From Paracoccaceae bacterium (GTDB lineage: Bacteria; Pseudomonadota; Alphaproteobacteria; Rhodobacterales; Rhodobacteraceae), in contig JANSYB010000046.1 in assembly GCA_024742655.1 (NCBI GenBank), forward strand, positions 1 to 9,407: a stretch of DNA of 9,407 nucleotides. Direction: 5' to 3'. Positions 1 through 6,909 of this stretch are shown here, piece by piece. Below the pieces are notes generated by a model, which was not told the origin of the DNA, did not search any database, and worked only from the letters and a program-made list of their open reading frames with translations. The number at the start of each line of letters is the position of its first letter. Position 1 is the stretch's first letter. Position numbers and translations under genes: made by a program.

Positions 1-300
1 CGCGGCAATCGGCACGAAGGTCAGCGGATTGCCGACAAAAGTGGACAAGAGCGAGGCCACGATATTGCCCCGCATGATCCACGCTAGCGCCGCCGCCAGA
101 AAGAAATGCAGCCCGAAGAACGGAGAGAATGTGACGAAAATACCCGCGAAGATGCCACGCGCGATCCGGTGCGGCGGGTCCGGCAGGCGGCGCACGCGGT
201 GCCGCACGTATTGAAAGGCGCGCGACCAGCCGCCCCGCGGCCAGAAGAAATCTGCCACGGCCTTCCAGATGGGGCGTTTATCTCGGCGTTTGAAGACCAC
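1..300 (-). CDS. DUF2062 domain membrane protein (N-terminal 100 residues, runs off left edge)
   Basis: Reading the minus strand from a GTG at 300 gives an open frame of exactly 100 codons to the window edge, beginning MVFKRRDKRPIW. A basic, aromatic N-terminus (FFWPRGGWSRAF, about residues 18-29) leads into RIARGIFAGIF and a hydrophobic stretch ending in GNPLTFVPIAA. This is the typical N-terminal layout of DUF2062 proteins, which are small membrane proteins of unknown function. The start must be GTG: no in-frame ATG lies nearby, a GGGAG Shine-Dalgarno (SD) sequence sits 9 bases upstream, and the protein then opens like its relatives. It starts 19 bases after the rsh stop, so it is probably the third gene of an rpoZ-rsh operon. 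The family is recognised by sequence style from memory; the C-terminus is not in the window. Confidence 0.8.
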   Translation of the reverse strand, partial: MVFKRRDKRPIWKAVADFFWPRGGWSRAFQYVRHRVRRLPDPPHRIARGIFAGIFVTFSPFFGLHFFLAAALAWIMRGNIVASLLSTFVGNPLTFVPIAA

Positions 301-319
301 GTCACGCGGCTCCCGGCAT

Positions 320-2479
320 TCAAATCTGTTCCGTGCTGCCCGAGGTCCGTCGCGGATCCCGGTAGCGTTCGATCGCGGCCACGTCGCTATCGGCATCCAG
401 AACCGAGATCACGCCATGCAGGTGTTCGGCATCGCGCAGCTCGACATCTATCAGCAGCCGGTAGAAATCCGGTTTGCGGTCCACGAATGTCAGGTCCGAG
501 ATATTGGCCTTCTGCTCTCCGATCAACGTGCAAATCCGCCCAAGCACGCCCGCATCGTTACCAATCGTGACATCCAGCGTCGCCGCATAGACCGCCGCGT
601 GCCGTCCGGCGTGCCAGTGCAGGTCCAGCCAGCGGTCCGGCTGCTCTTCGAAACTCTGCAGCGCCTCGCAGTCAATGGCATGCACGACAACGCCCTTGCC
701 ACGATAGGTGATGCCGACGATCCGCTCTCCGGGCAGGGGCTGACAGCAGGGCGCGCGTTCGAATCGCTGGTCGGGCGCAAGGCCGATCACGGCACGGTCG
801 CGCCCCACCTCGGCGCCGGTTTTCGGCGTCAGATCGGGATAGACCGCGTTCAGCACCTCCTGCGCGGTCAGTTCGGCGCTGCCCAGCCGGGCCAGCACTT
901 CGTCCCGGTCCTTCAGGCGCAGCGTCTTGGCGGCGCGTTCCATCGCCTTGTCGGTGGGTTTCTTGCCGACATGCTCAAAGGCCGCCCGGGCCAGTTCACG
1001 GCCAAGGCGCACATACCGGTCACGGTCCAGTTCGCGCAGCGCACGCCGGATGGCCGAACGCGCCTTGCCCGTCGTGGCGATATCCAGCCAAGTGGCCTGC
1101 GGTGTTTGCCCGTCGGCGGTGATTACATCGACCGATTGGCCATTCTTGATCCGGGTCCACAAGGGCACCCGCATCCCGTCGATCTTGGCCCCCACGCAGG
1201 CATGTCCGATCCGGGTATGGATCGCGTAGGCGAAATCGATCGGTGTCGCCCCGCGCGGCAGCTTGACCACATCACCCTTGGGGGTGAAGCAGAATACCTG
1301 GTCGGCATACATCTCAAGCTTGACCGCCTCGAGGAACTCGTCGTGATCCTCCTCGGCGTCGAACTGCTCGGTCAGGCCCGCGATCCACTTGGCCGGGTCC
1401 ACGGCAAACGGGTTTTCGGCGCGCACCCCGTCACGATAAGACCAATGCGCCGCGACACCGGTTTCGGCCACTTCGTGCATCTGGCGGGTGCGCACCTGCA
1501 CCTCGACCAGCTTGCCGTCCCGGCCCGATACGGTGGTATGGATCGACCGGTATCCGTTCGACTTGGGTTGACTGATATAATCCTTGAACCGGCCCGGCAC
1601 CGCGCGCCAGCGGCGATGGATGACGCCCAGCACCCGGTAGCAATCCTCTTCGGACCCGGTGATCAACCGGAACCCGTAAATGTCGCTCAGCCGGGAAAAA
1701 CCCATCTCCTTTTCCTGCATCTTGCGCCAGATCGAATAGGGTTTCTTGGCCCGGCCCAGGATCTCGGCCTTGATCCCGGCCTTGTCCAGTTCGTGGCGCA
1801 TGTCGCCGGTGATCCGTTCGATCACGTCGCCGGCCTCGCGTTGCAGGGTGATGAAACGCCGCATGATCGAGGCGCGCGCCTCGGGGTTGATCACGCGAAA
1901 GGCCAGATCCTCCAGTTCTTCGCGCATCCATTGCATGCCCATCCGGCCCGCGAGCGGGGCGAAGATGTCCATCGTCTCACGCGCCTTCTTGAGCTGCTTT
2001 TCGGGGCGCATGGCCTTGATCGTGCGCATGTTGTGCAGCCGGTCGGCCAGCTTGACCAGGATCACGCGCATATCCTTGGACATGGCCATGAACAGCTTGC
2101 GGAAATTTTCGGCCTGCTGGGTTTCGGTGCTGGACAGCTGAAGGTTGGTCAGCTTCGTGACGCCATCCACCAGATCGGCGATCTCGGAGCCGAATTTCTC
2201 GGCCACGATATTGTAAGAGGCCCGCGTGTCCTCGATCGTGTCATGCAGCAACGCGGTGATGATCGTGGCGTCGTCCAGCTGTTGCTGTGCCAGAATGGCG
2301 GCAACGGCGACAGGATGCGTGAAATAGGGCTCTCCGGAATGGCGAACCTGTCCGGCATGCATCTCTTCGCCAAAGGCATAAGCCGCCTTCAGCAGCGACT
2401 CATCCGTTTTCGGGTTGTAGGTGCGGATCAGCTCAACAAGGTCGTCGGCGCCAGTTATCGGGTCCGCATCCCGTGGCAT
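320..2479 (-). CDS. rsh: Bifunctional (p)ppGpp synthetase/hydrolase (Rel/SpoT, RSH family)
   Basis: Makes pppGpp/ppGpp from GTP/GDP and ATP, and degrades it back; this is the central stringent-response enzyme of alphaproteobacteria, acting in the cytosol. At 719 residues it is normal for a long RSH. The N-terminal HD hydrolase domain is intact, with H55, the HDxxED motif (H79, D80, E83, D84), and D146 and N150 in ADRLHNMR. The synthetase domain has D266 in DIYGFRLI, RFKD at 297-300 and E326 in VEVQVRT. The basic RFKD, rather than the acidic ExDD of specialised RelA, fits a bifunctional enzyme. A TGS domain follows (about 395-455, VFCFTPKGD) and a C-terminal ACT domain (about 640-715). The ATG lies 10 bases after the rpoZ stop with only a weak SD, so translation is probably coupled to rpoZ. 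Both activities are inferred from motifs and not tested. Confidence 0.97.
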   Translation of the reverse strand: MPRDADPITGADDLVELIRTYNPKTDESLLKAAYAFGEEMHAGQVRHSGEPYFTHPVAVAAILAQQQLDDATIITALLHDTIEDTRASYNIVAEKFGSEIADLVDGVTKLTNLQLSSTETQQAENFRKLFMAMSKDMRVILVKLADRLHNMRTIKAMRPEKQLKKARETMDIFAPLAGRMGMQWMREELEDLAFRVINPEARASIMRRFITLQREAGDVIERITGDMRHELDKAGIKAEILGRAKKPYSIWRKMQEKEMGFSRLSDIYGFRLITGSEEDCYRVLGVIHRRWRAVPGRFKDYISQPKSNGYRSIHTTVSGRDGKLVEVQVRTRQMHEVAETGVAAHWSYRDGVRAENPFAVDPAKWIAGLTEQFDAEEDHDEFLEAVKLEMYADQVFCFTPKGDVVKLPRGATPIDFAYAIHTRIGHACVGAKIDGMRVPLWTRIKNGQSVDVITADGQTPQATWLDIATTGKARSAIRRALRELDRDRYVRLGRELARAAFEHVGKKPTDKAMERAAKTLRLKDRDEVLARLGSAELTAQEVLNAVYPDLTPKTGAEVGRDRAVIGLAPDQRFERAPCCQPLPGERIVGITYRGKGVVVHAIDCEALQSFEEQPDRWLDLHWHAGRHAAVYAATLDVTIGNDAGVLGRICTLIGEQKANISDLTFVDRKPDFYRLLIDVELRDAEHLHGVISVLDADSDVAAIERYRDPRRTSGSTEQI

Positions 2480-2489
2480 GGGTCAGGTC

Positions 2490-2843
2490 TCAGCCCTGAC
2501 CCTGCACTTCCATCAGGGCCCGAAGCAGCTTCTCCTCGGACATGTCGTCCTCGGCGGGCTTTTCGGCCTCGTCGCCCATTAGCAGGGCCATGGAATCTTC
2601 TTCCGGCTCATCGACCTCGATCTGGGTCTGGTTCGATTCGATCAGGCGCTCGCGCAGATCATCGGCGGGCTGCGTTTCTTCTGCGATCTCGCGCAGGGCG
2701 ACCACCGGGTTCTTGTCGTTGTCACGGTCCACCGTCAGGGGCGAACCCGATGCCAGTTCACGCGCACGATGCGCGGCCAGCATGACAAGCTCAAACCGGT
2801 TTGGAACCTTGTCGACGCAATCTTCTGTGGTAACGCGGGCCAT
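2490..2843 (-). CDS. rpoZ: DNA-directed RNA polymerase omega subunit
   Basis: Small subunit that binds the beta-prime C-terminus and helps assemble and stabilise RNA polymerase. The 117-residue product begins MARVTTEDC and continues [21 protein letters not shown], the conserved omega core, then [12 protein letters not shown]. The C-terminal half (from about residue 65) is acidic and low in complexity ([18 protein letters not shown]), as is usual for alphaproteobacterial omega. The N-terminal MAR motif, which in E. coli helps form ppGpp binding site 1 with beta-prime, is present. The start is well supported by GGAGG at 2848-2852, 4 bases from the ATG. The gene is followed after 10 bases by rsh, an arrangement conserved in many proteobacteria. 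Confidence 0.97.
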   Translation of the reverse strand: MARVTTEDCVDKVPNRFELVMLAAHRARELASGSPLTVDRDNDKNPVVALREIAEETQPADDLRERLIESNQTQIEVDEPEEDSMALLMGDEAEKPAEDDMSEEKLLRALMEVQGQG

Positions 2844-2936
2844 AAGACCTCCGATAGGGGCAGATATCTCAAGAAGCCCTGTACCTAAAGCGTCCTTGCC
2901 GGGTTTACAAGCACAGAATCACGCCCAGAAAGCCCG
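2844..2936 (-). promoter_or_regulatory. Intergenic leader of rpoZ, possible weak sigma70-type promoter
   Basis: A 93-base gap lies between the folK stop and the rpoZ start, both on the minus strand. On the minus strand a TTGTAA (2910-2905) could serve as a -35 element; 17 bases further on is TAGGTA (2887-2882), a poor -10. No intrinsic terminator with a T-run is visible after folK, so read-through from folK into rpoZ is possible. The gap is long enough to hold the promoter of the rpoZ-rsh-DUF2062 group, but the boxes named here are weak matches. Confidence 0.25.
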
Positions 2937-3503
2937 TCAGAGCGCCCGAACACAGCGCACATCGTCCTCGGGCAAACGTGCCAGCATCTGTGTCACGCTT
3001 TGTCGCAGAAGCGGATGCACCCAATCGGGTGCGATATCGTTCAGAGGGACCAGCACGAAAGCGCGATCCTGCAGGCGCGGATGCGGCAGGATCAGCTCGC
3101 CCGGGGCCTCTCGCACCTGCCGATCAACCGGCAGGTCTCGCCAGTGCGCCTGCGTGGACGCATCCGGCAAAACGGTGTCCCCGACGGCAATCAGATCGAG
3201 GTCCAGCGTACGACGGCCCCATCTCTGTTCCCGCTCGCGGCCAAATTCCGCCTCAACCTCATGAAGAACGCCCAGAATGTCCGAAGCTATGCCATCAAAA
3301 CGCAAACAAGCCGCGGCATTCACATAATCAGGCCCCGCCCCGACAGGGAAACAAGGCGTTTCATAAAACCGGCTGGTGGCCGTGACCGTGATCCCGTGGT
3401 CTGCGAGTCGGGCCAGCGCCGCCCGAAGCGTCACCTGCGGCCCGCCCTGATCCGTTGGCAGATTCCCGCCAAGGGCGATCAAACATTCTTGAGCCAATGT
3501 CAT
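2937..3503 (-). CDS. folK: 2-amino-4-hydroxy-6-hydroxymethyldihydropteridine pyrophosphokinase (HPPK)
   Basis: Transfers pyrophosphate from ATP to 6-hydroxymethyl-7,8-dihydropterin, the step before dihydropteroate synthase in folate synthesis; cytosolic. The 188-residue protein opens with LIALGGNLP (8-16), has the substrate-side stretch SRFYETPCF (44-52) and DYVNAAA (59-65), and carries the HPPK signature RWGRRTLDLDLI at 94-105. D101 and D103 in that signature correspond to the Mg-binding aspartates. LILPHPRLQDRAFVLVPL near the C-terminus is also typical. AAAGGA precedes the ATG by about 9 bases. It stands alone here, without folP or folB next to it, and is divergent from the NYN gene. Confidence 0.95.
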   Translation of the reverse strand: MTLAQECLIALGGNLPTDQGGPQVTLRAALARLADHGITVTATSRFYETPCFPVGAGPDYVNAAACLRFDGIASDILGVLHEVEAEFGREREQRWGRRTLDLDLIAVGDTVLPDASTQAHWRDLPVDRQVREAPGELILPHPRLQDRAFVLVPLNDIAPDWVHPLLRQSVTQMLARLPEDDVRCVRAL

Positions 3504-3650
3504 TGCACCCTATCCTTTTGTAGAGGGAATTCCCCTTGCGCATCGTTTTGGGAAAATCTAATTTTGTACGCCAGCTTCGCATCATTTTCCAAACCACTCA
3601 CATAGCGAACAACAAGATGCGCGGCAAAGACATTCGGAAGGACCGATTTG
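3504..3650. promoter_or_regulatory. Divergent intergenic region between folK and the NYN gene
   Basis: This 147-base stretch is clearly more AT-rich than its surroundings and must hold the start signals of both divergent genes. A perfect 10-base palindrome, GGGAATTCCC, lies at 3525-3534, about 20 bases upstream of the folK start. A weak plus-strand promoter candidate is TTGCGC (3536-3541), a 17-base spacer, then TAATTT (3559-3564). A strong SD, GGAAGGA, lies at 3636-3642 for the NYN gene. I see no close sigma70 consensus, so the promoter positions are tentative. Confidence 0.4.
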
Positions 3651-4220
3651 ATGTTTTACAAGGACGAACGGCTCGCGCTGTTCATCGATGGATCAAACTT
3701 GTACGCGGCAGCCAAGTCCCTGGGTTTTGACATCGATTACAAGCTCTTGCGGGCTGAATTCATGCGACGTGGAAAACTTCTTCGCGCATTTTACTACACC
3801 GCATTGCTGGAAAACGACGAGTATTCCCCGATCCGCCCGCTGGTCGATTGGCTGAACTACAACGGCTTTTCCATGGTGACGAAGCCGGCCAAGGAATACA
3901 CCGACAGCCAGGGCCGCCGGAAGGTCAAGGGCAACATGGATATCGAGCTGGCCGTCGACGCCATGGAACTGGCGCCGCGTGTCGATCATATCGTGCTTTT
4001 CTCGGGTGATGGCGATTTCCGCCCGCTGGTCGAAAGCCTGCAACGTCAGGGCGTGCGCGTCTCGGTCGTCTCGACGATCCGCAGCCAGCCACCCATGATC
4101 TCGGACGATCTGCGCCGCCAGGCCGACAATTTCATCGAGCTTGAAGATCTCAAGGACGTGATCGGGCGCCCGCCGCGCGAACAGCCTGCCGACCGCGAAA
4201 ATGCCTACGCGGGCAAATAA
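3651..4220 (+). CDS. NYN domain protein (LabA-like/PIN-fold putative ribonuclease)
   Basis: A 189-residue protein of the NYN family, whose fold resembles PIN nucleases and which is thought to act on RNA. Counting from the ATG at 3651, the acidic cluster expected for the metal site is present: D13 in LFIDGSNLY, D97 in GNMDIELAVD, and D120 and D122 in FSGDGDF. The domain fills about residues 7-165 and ends with an LRRQADNFIEL stretch typical of bacterial members; the last 20 or so residues are polar. An in-frame TTG at 3648 would add one residue, but the ATG has the better spacing (8 bases) from the GGAAGGA SD. A GC-rich stem-loop covers the stop codon and the 6S RNA candidate follows. Nuclease activity and target are inferred from the family only. 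Confidence 0.88.
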   Translation: MFYKDERLALFIDGSNLYAAAKSLGFDIDYKLLRAEFMRRGKLLRAFYYTALLENDEYSPIRPLVDWLNYNGFSMVTKPAKEYTDSQGRRKVKGNMDIELAVDAMELAPRVDHIVLFSGDGDFRPLVESLQRQGVRVSVVSTIRSQPPMISDDLRRQADNFIELEDLKDVIGRPPREQPADRENAYAGK

Positions 4221-4228
4221 CGCCCGCG
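4208..4228 (+). terminator. GC-rich stem-loop over the NYN stop codon
   Basis: A perfect 7-base inverted repeat, CGCGGGC (4208-4214) and GCCCGCG (4222-4228), with a 7-base loop that contains the TAA stop. No T-run follows, so it is not a standard intrinsic terminator. It could be a weak terminator, a 3'-end stabiliser of the NYN mRNA, or a boundary of the following RNA gene. The structure is seen; the role is inferred. Confidence 0.35.
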
Positions 4229-4237
4229 ATCGGCATT

Positions 4238-4447
4238 ACGGTCTGTTGCAAGCGAACGTGGGGGGTATCCGTGCCCCTCATTGGTTGGGCGGCTGTCACC
4301 TCCGCCCGACACCATACCGCCCCCGAAAACCTGTTTCCTCCGCTTCGAATGAACCCGGCGACCAGTCCGTCCTGGGGCCGGCACGAAGTATGCTCAAACA
4401 GCAGCACATCCATTCGAGTCTGGACGCCGGGCCGCGCAACCCTTACC
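4238..4447 (+). ncRNA. ssrS: 6S RNA (SsrS), candidate
   Basis: 6S RNA mimics an open promoter and binds the housekeeping RNA polymerase holoenzyme, mostly in stationary phase. The whole gap between the NYN gene and ispH folds in the 6S manner. The closing stem is GTTGC-AA-GCG (4245-4254) with CGC-GCAAC (4433-4440); the bulged AA inside GCAAGCG matches the conserved closing stem of E. coli 6S as I remember it. A CCGTGCCCCTCA stretch (4269-4280) resembles the 5' bubble of E. coli 6S. The apical arm is built from CTGTTT/AAACAG (4331-4336, 4396-4401), CTTCG/CGAAG (4343-4347, 4384-4388), CCGGC/GCCGG (4355-4359, 4377-4381) and CCAG/CTGG (4362-4365, 4372-4375), and is capped by a TCCGTC loop close to the E. 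coli loop. AAACAGCAGCACAT (4396-4409) also resembles the E. coli 3' strand. The ends are estimates, and about 200 bases is slightly longer than E. coli 6S (184). No promoter was pinned down. A structured ispH leader is the alternative. Confidence 0.7.
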
Positions 4448-4469
4448 TCTGACGGGGACAGGAGGCGCC

Positions 4470-5420
4470 ATGACCAAACCACCGCTGACCCTTTACCTTG
4501 CGGCCCCGCGCGGCTTTTGCGCGGGCGTCGATCGCGCGATCAAGATCGTTGAAATGGCGCTGTCGAAATGGGGCGCGCCGGTCTACGTGCGCCACGAGAT
4601 CGTGCACAACAAATACGTGGTGGACGACCTGCGCGCCAAGGGCGCGGTCTTTGTCGAGGAACTGCATGAGTGTCCCGATGACCGCCCGGTGATCTTTTCC
4701 GCCCATGGCGTGCCGAAATCCGTCCCGGCCGAGGCCGCCAAGCGCGAGATGCTTTATGTCGATGCCACCTGTCCGCTGGTCAGCAAGGTGCATATCGAGG
4801 CCGAACGCCATGCCGGCAACGGCCTTCAGATCATCATGATCGGCCATGAGGGCCACCCCGAGACCGTCGGCACCATGGGCCAGTTGCCGCCAGGCGATGT
4901 TCTTCTGGTCGAAACGGTCGAGGACGTGGCCAACGTCGCCGTACGCGACGCCGAAAAACTGGCCTTCGTCACGCAGACCACGCTGTCGGTGGATGACACG
5001 GCCGATATCGTCGCGGCCCTTCAAGCGCGCTTTCCGGCCATCGTCGGCCCGCACAAGGAAGATATCTGCTACGCCACCACCAACCGGCAGGAGGCCGTCA
5101 AGGCCATGGCCGCCAAGGCCGAGGCGATGCTGGTCGTGGGCGCGCCCAACTCCTCGAATTCCAGGCGGCTGGTCGAGGTGGGCGCCCGGGCTGGCTGTTC
5201 CTATGCGCAACTTGTCCAGCGCGCCACCGATATCGACTGGCGCGCATTGGACGGGATTTCCACGGTCGGTATCACCGCCGGCGCCTCGGCGCCCGAGGTG
5301 CTGGTCAATGAGGTGATCGACGCCTTCCGCGACCGTTACGACGTGACGACCGAAGTCGTGGAAACCGCGCAGGAGAACGTGGAATTCAAGGTACCTCGTG
5401 TTCTGCGCGAACCCGCCTGA
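4470..5420 (+). CDS. ispH: 4-hydroxy-3-methylbut-2-enyl diphosphate reductase
   Basis: Last enzyme of the MEP (non-mevalonate) pathway: a [4Fe-4S] protein that reduces HMBPP to IPP and DMAPP in the cytosol. The three cluster cysteines are present: C17 in RGFCAGV, C101 in DATCPLV and C200 in [11 protein letters not shown]. Substrate-site residues also match: H46 in [10 protein letters not shown]79 in SAHGVP, H129 in GHEGHPET, the catalytic E131, and the NSSNSRRL loop. At 316 residues it is full length. AGGAGG at 4460-4465 lies 4 bases from the ATG. It begins about 20 bases after the 6S candidate and could be read from the same transcript. A GNAT gene follows after 12 bases. Confidence 0.98.
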   Translation: MTKPPLTLYLAAPRGFCAGVDRAIKIVEMALSKWGAPVYVRHEIVHNKYVVDDLRAKGAVFVEELHECPDDRPVIFSAHGVPKSVPAEAAKREMLYVDATCPLVSKVHIEAERHAGNGLQIIMIGHEGHPETVGTMGQLPPGDVLLVETVEDVANVAVRDAEKLAFVTQTTLSVDDTADIVAALQARFPAIVGPHKEDICYATTNRQEAVKAMAAKAEAMLVVGAPNSSNSRRLVEVGARAGCSYAQLVQRATDIDWRALDGISTVGITAGASAPEVLVNEVIDAFRDRYDVTTEVVETAQENVEFKVPRVLREPA

Positions 5421-5432
5421 CCGGCCCGCACC

Positions 5433-6233
5433 ATGACCAGCGATCTCTTCGGCACCCCGCAGCAACAGGCATTTCTTGGCAGGGGCCGCGCCCTCTATGA
5501 GGTGATCCGGGATGATCCGCGCTTCAGCTATTACGGCCGCAGCGTCGGACTGGCCGACACGACGGCGGGCGACGTGGCCCTTCTTGTGTCGCTGACGCGG
5601 CTGCAGGGGGCCAGCAGTTTTGCCGACCTGCCGGATGCCGACCTGCCACTGCTGCGCCGCGCGGTCGAGGATCAGGGCCTTTCGACCACGCATTACCAAC
5701 GATGGTCGGGCGGTGCGGAGGCGATTGCCGCGGCGCGCGCGATTCGCGACGGCACCGCGTTGCCCACCGATGTGACACTGCACCGGATCGATGCCGACAG
5801 CGACAGCCGGATACTGAACAAGCTGGCCGAGATCTCGCTGGCCTGCGGTGTCCTGCCCATCACCGGCTCCGTGCTGCGCGGGATGACGCGCCCCGGCACC
5901 GGGATTGTCGCACTGGACGCAACCGGACGGCCCGTCGCCTGTGCCGCGGCGGCGGCCTATCTGCACCCCGGGCGCGACAACGGCGAATGCTGGTGGGGGA
6001 TGCTGGCCACCGACCCCGCCCGGCGCGGAGAGCGCCTTGCCCTCCGGCTGGGCGCGGAGGCGCTACTGGATATCACCGAACGCTTTGGTTTCAGACGAGT
6101 TTTCACCGGCATAACGCCGGGCAATGGACCGTCCGAAACCGTCTGCGCGCGGATGGGCCTGACGCCCGAGGACCGGTCGGTGATTTCAGCTGCCGATCCA
6201 ACCCAGCTGACCGGCGGGCGCATGACGAAATAA
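5433..6233 (+). CDS. GNAT-family N-acetyltransferase, substrate unknown
   Basis: 266 residues. The C-terminal half reads as a GNAT acetyltransferase fold: GTGIVALDATGRPVACAAA (155-173) as the central strands, NGECWWGMLATDP (183-195), then RRGERLALRLGAEAL (197-211), which occupies the place of the acetyl-CoA pyrophosphate-binding loop and helix, followed by the TGITPGNGPSETVCARMGL stretch (225-243) that usually closes the domain. The first 130 or so residues are less clear and may be a degenerate second GNAT domain, so this may be a two-lobed protein. The ATG is 12 bases after the ispH stop with no good SD, suggesting coupling to ispH. Family assignment is by pattern; the acceptor substrate cannot be told from the sequence. 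Confidence 0.75.
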   Translation: MTSDLFGTPQQQAFLGRGRALYEVIRDDPRFSYYGRSVGLADTTAGDVALLVSLTRLQGASSFADLPDADLPLLRRAVEDQGLSTTHYQRWSGGAEAIAAARAIRDGTALPTDVTLHRIDADSDSRILNKLAEISLACGVLPITGSVLRGMTRPGTGIVALDATGRPVACAAAAAYLHPGRDNGECWWGMLATDPARRGERLALRLGAEALLDITERFGFRRVFTGITPGNGPSETVCARMGLTPEDRSVISAADPTQLTGGRMTK

Positions 6234-6239
6234 CCGCGC

Positions 6240-6245
6240 TTGACA
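6240..6245 (+). promoter_or_regulatory. Isolated consensus -35 box (TTGACA) upstream of the LysE-type gene
   Basis: A perfect TTGACA lies in the 61-base gap between the GNAT and LysE-type genes. At 16-18 bases downstream only C-rich sequence is found, with no recognisable -10, so this may be chance. It is the only sign of a separate promoter for the four-gene block that follows. Confidence 0.2.
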
Positions 6246-6294
6246 CCACGGGCGCGCTATGGCCCCTCTACGGCCACCAATCGAGAGCCCCACC

Positions 6295-6909
6295 ATGAGC
6301 CTGCAATTCCTGATCACAGCCTTCGTCGTCGTCATCGCGCCGGGAACGGGCGTGATCTATACGCTGGCGATCGGGCTGGGTCAGGGGCGCCGGGCGTCGG
6401 CATGGGCGGCACTTGGCTGCACCCTCGGGATCGTGCCGCACCTTCTGGCGGCGACACTTGGCCTTGCCGCGCTGCTGCATACCTCGGCGCTGCTGTTCCA
6501 GGTCGTGAAATTCGCCGGTGTCGCCTACCTGCTCTGGCTGGCCTGGCAGGCGTTGAAATCCGATGGCGCGCTGGCCGTCCGGCCCGACCGCCGCGCCGAT
6601 AACGGCCTTGTCATCGCGCGCCGCGGGGCGCTCATCAACATCCTGAACCCCAAGCTTTCGATCTTCTTTCTGGCCCTTTTGCCGCCGTTCCTGTCGGGCA
6701 ACCCCGGCACGGCGACGGCGGAAATGCTGGGCCTTGGTGCGGTGTTCATGGCGCTGACCCTTGCCGTGTTCGTCCTTTACGGGGCTTTTGCCTCTGCCGC
6801 GCGTGACCGGTTCCTGGCCTCCGAACGAGCCATGCGCTGGCTCAACCGCGGGTTTGCCGCCATCTTCGCCGCGCTCGGCGCGCGTCTCGCGCTGGAGAAG
6901 GCCGCATGA
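6295..6909 (+). CDS. LysE/RhtB-family transporter (amino-acid exporter type)
   Basis: A 204-residue inner-membrane protein with the layout of the LysE/RhtB exporters, which usually push amino acids or homoserine-like compounds out of the cell. Visible marks are PGTG at 16-19 in the first membrane helix, the glycine-rich second segment (GCTLGIVPHLLAATLGLAALL, 41-61), GVAYLLWLAWQ (75-85), and NPK at 118-120 before FFLALLPPF. About six membrane segments are expected. The reading frame is open further upstream from 6259, but the ATG at 6295 is chosen because GAGAG (6283-6287) precedes it by 7 bases and the resulting protein starts right at the first helix, as in relatives. The stop overlaps the next start (ATGA). 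The substrate is not predictable. Confidence 0.88.
   Translation: MSLQFLITAFVVVIAPGTGVIYTLAIGLGQGRRASAWAALGCTLGIVPHLLAATLGLAALLHTSALLFQVVKFAGVAYLLWLAWQALKSDGALAVRPDRRADNGLVIARRGALINILNPKLSIFFLALLPPFLSGNPGTATAEMLGLGAVFMALTLAVFVLYGAFASAARDRFLASERAMRWLNRGFAAIFAALGARLALEKAA

Noticed and set aside
269..2785. An 838-residue open frame on the plus strand
   Set aside because: It lies exactly antisense to rsh and rpoZ, whose domains and motifs are certain. Its translation has no recognisable motif; long antisense frames are common in GC-rich genes.
2978..3605. Plus-strand ORFs of 135 and 201 residues over folK
   Set aside because: They are antisense to folK with its clear HPPK signature and have no protein features of their own.
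4345..4430. Apparent pseudoknot from TCGAATG/CATTCGA crossing CCCGGCGACCAG/CTGGACGCCGGG
   Set aside because: The repeats are there, but the nested apical arm uses the same bases in more local helices and fits the 6S fold better. It could still be an alternative conformer.
4201..4552. Plus-strand ORFs of 83 and 93 residues overlapping the NYN-ispH gap
   Set aside because: No good SD, no family features, and they run out of frame into ispH; the region is better explained as an RNA gene.
4443..5966. A 507-residue open frame on the minus strand
   Set aside because: It is antisense to ispH and most of the GNAT gene and gives a low-complexity G/R/H/D-rich protein with no family features.
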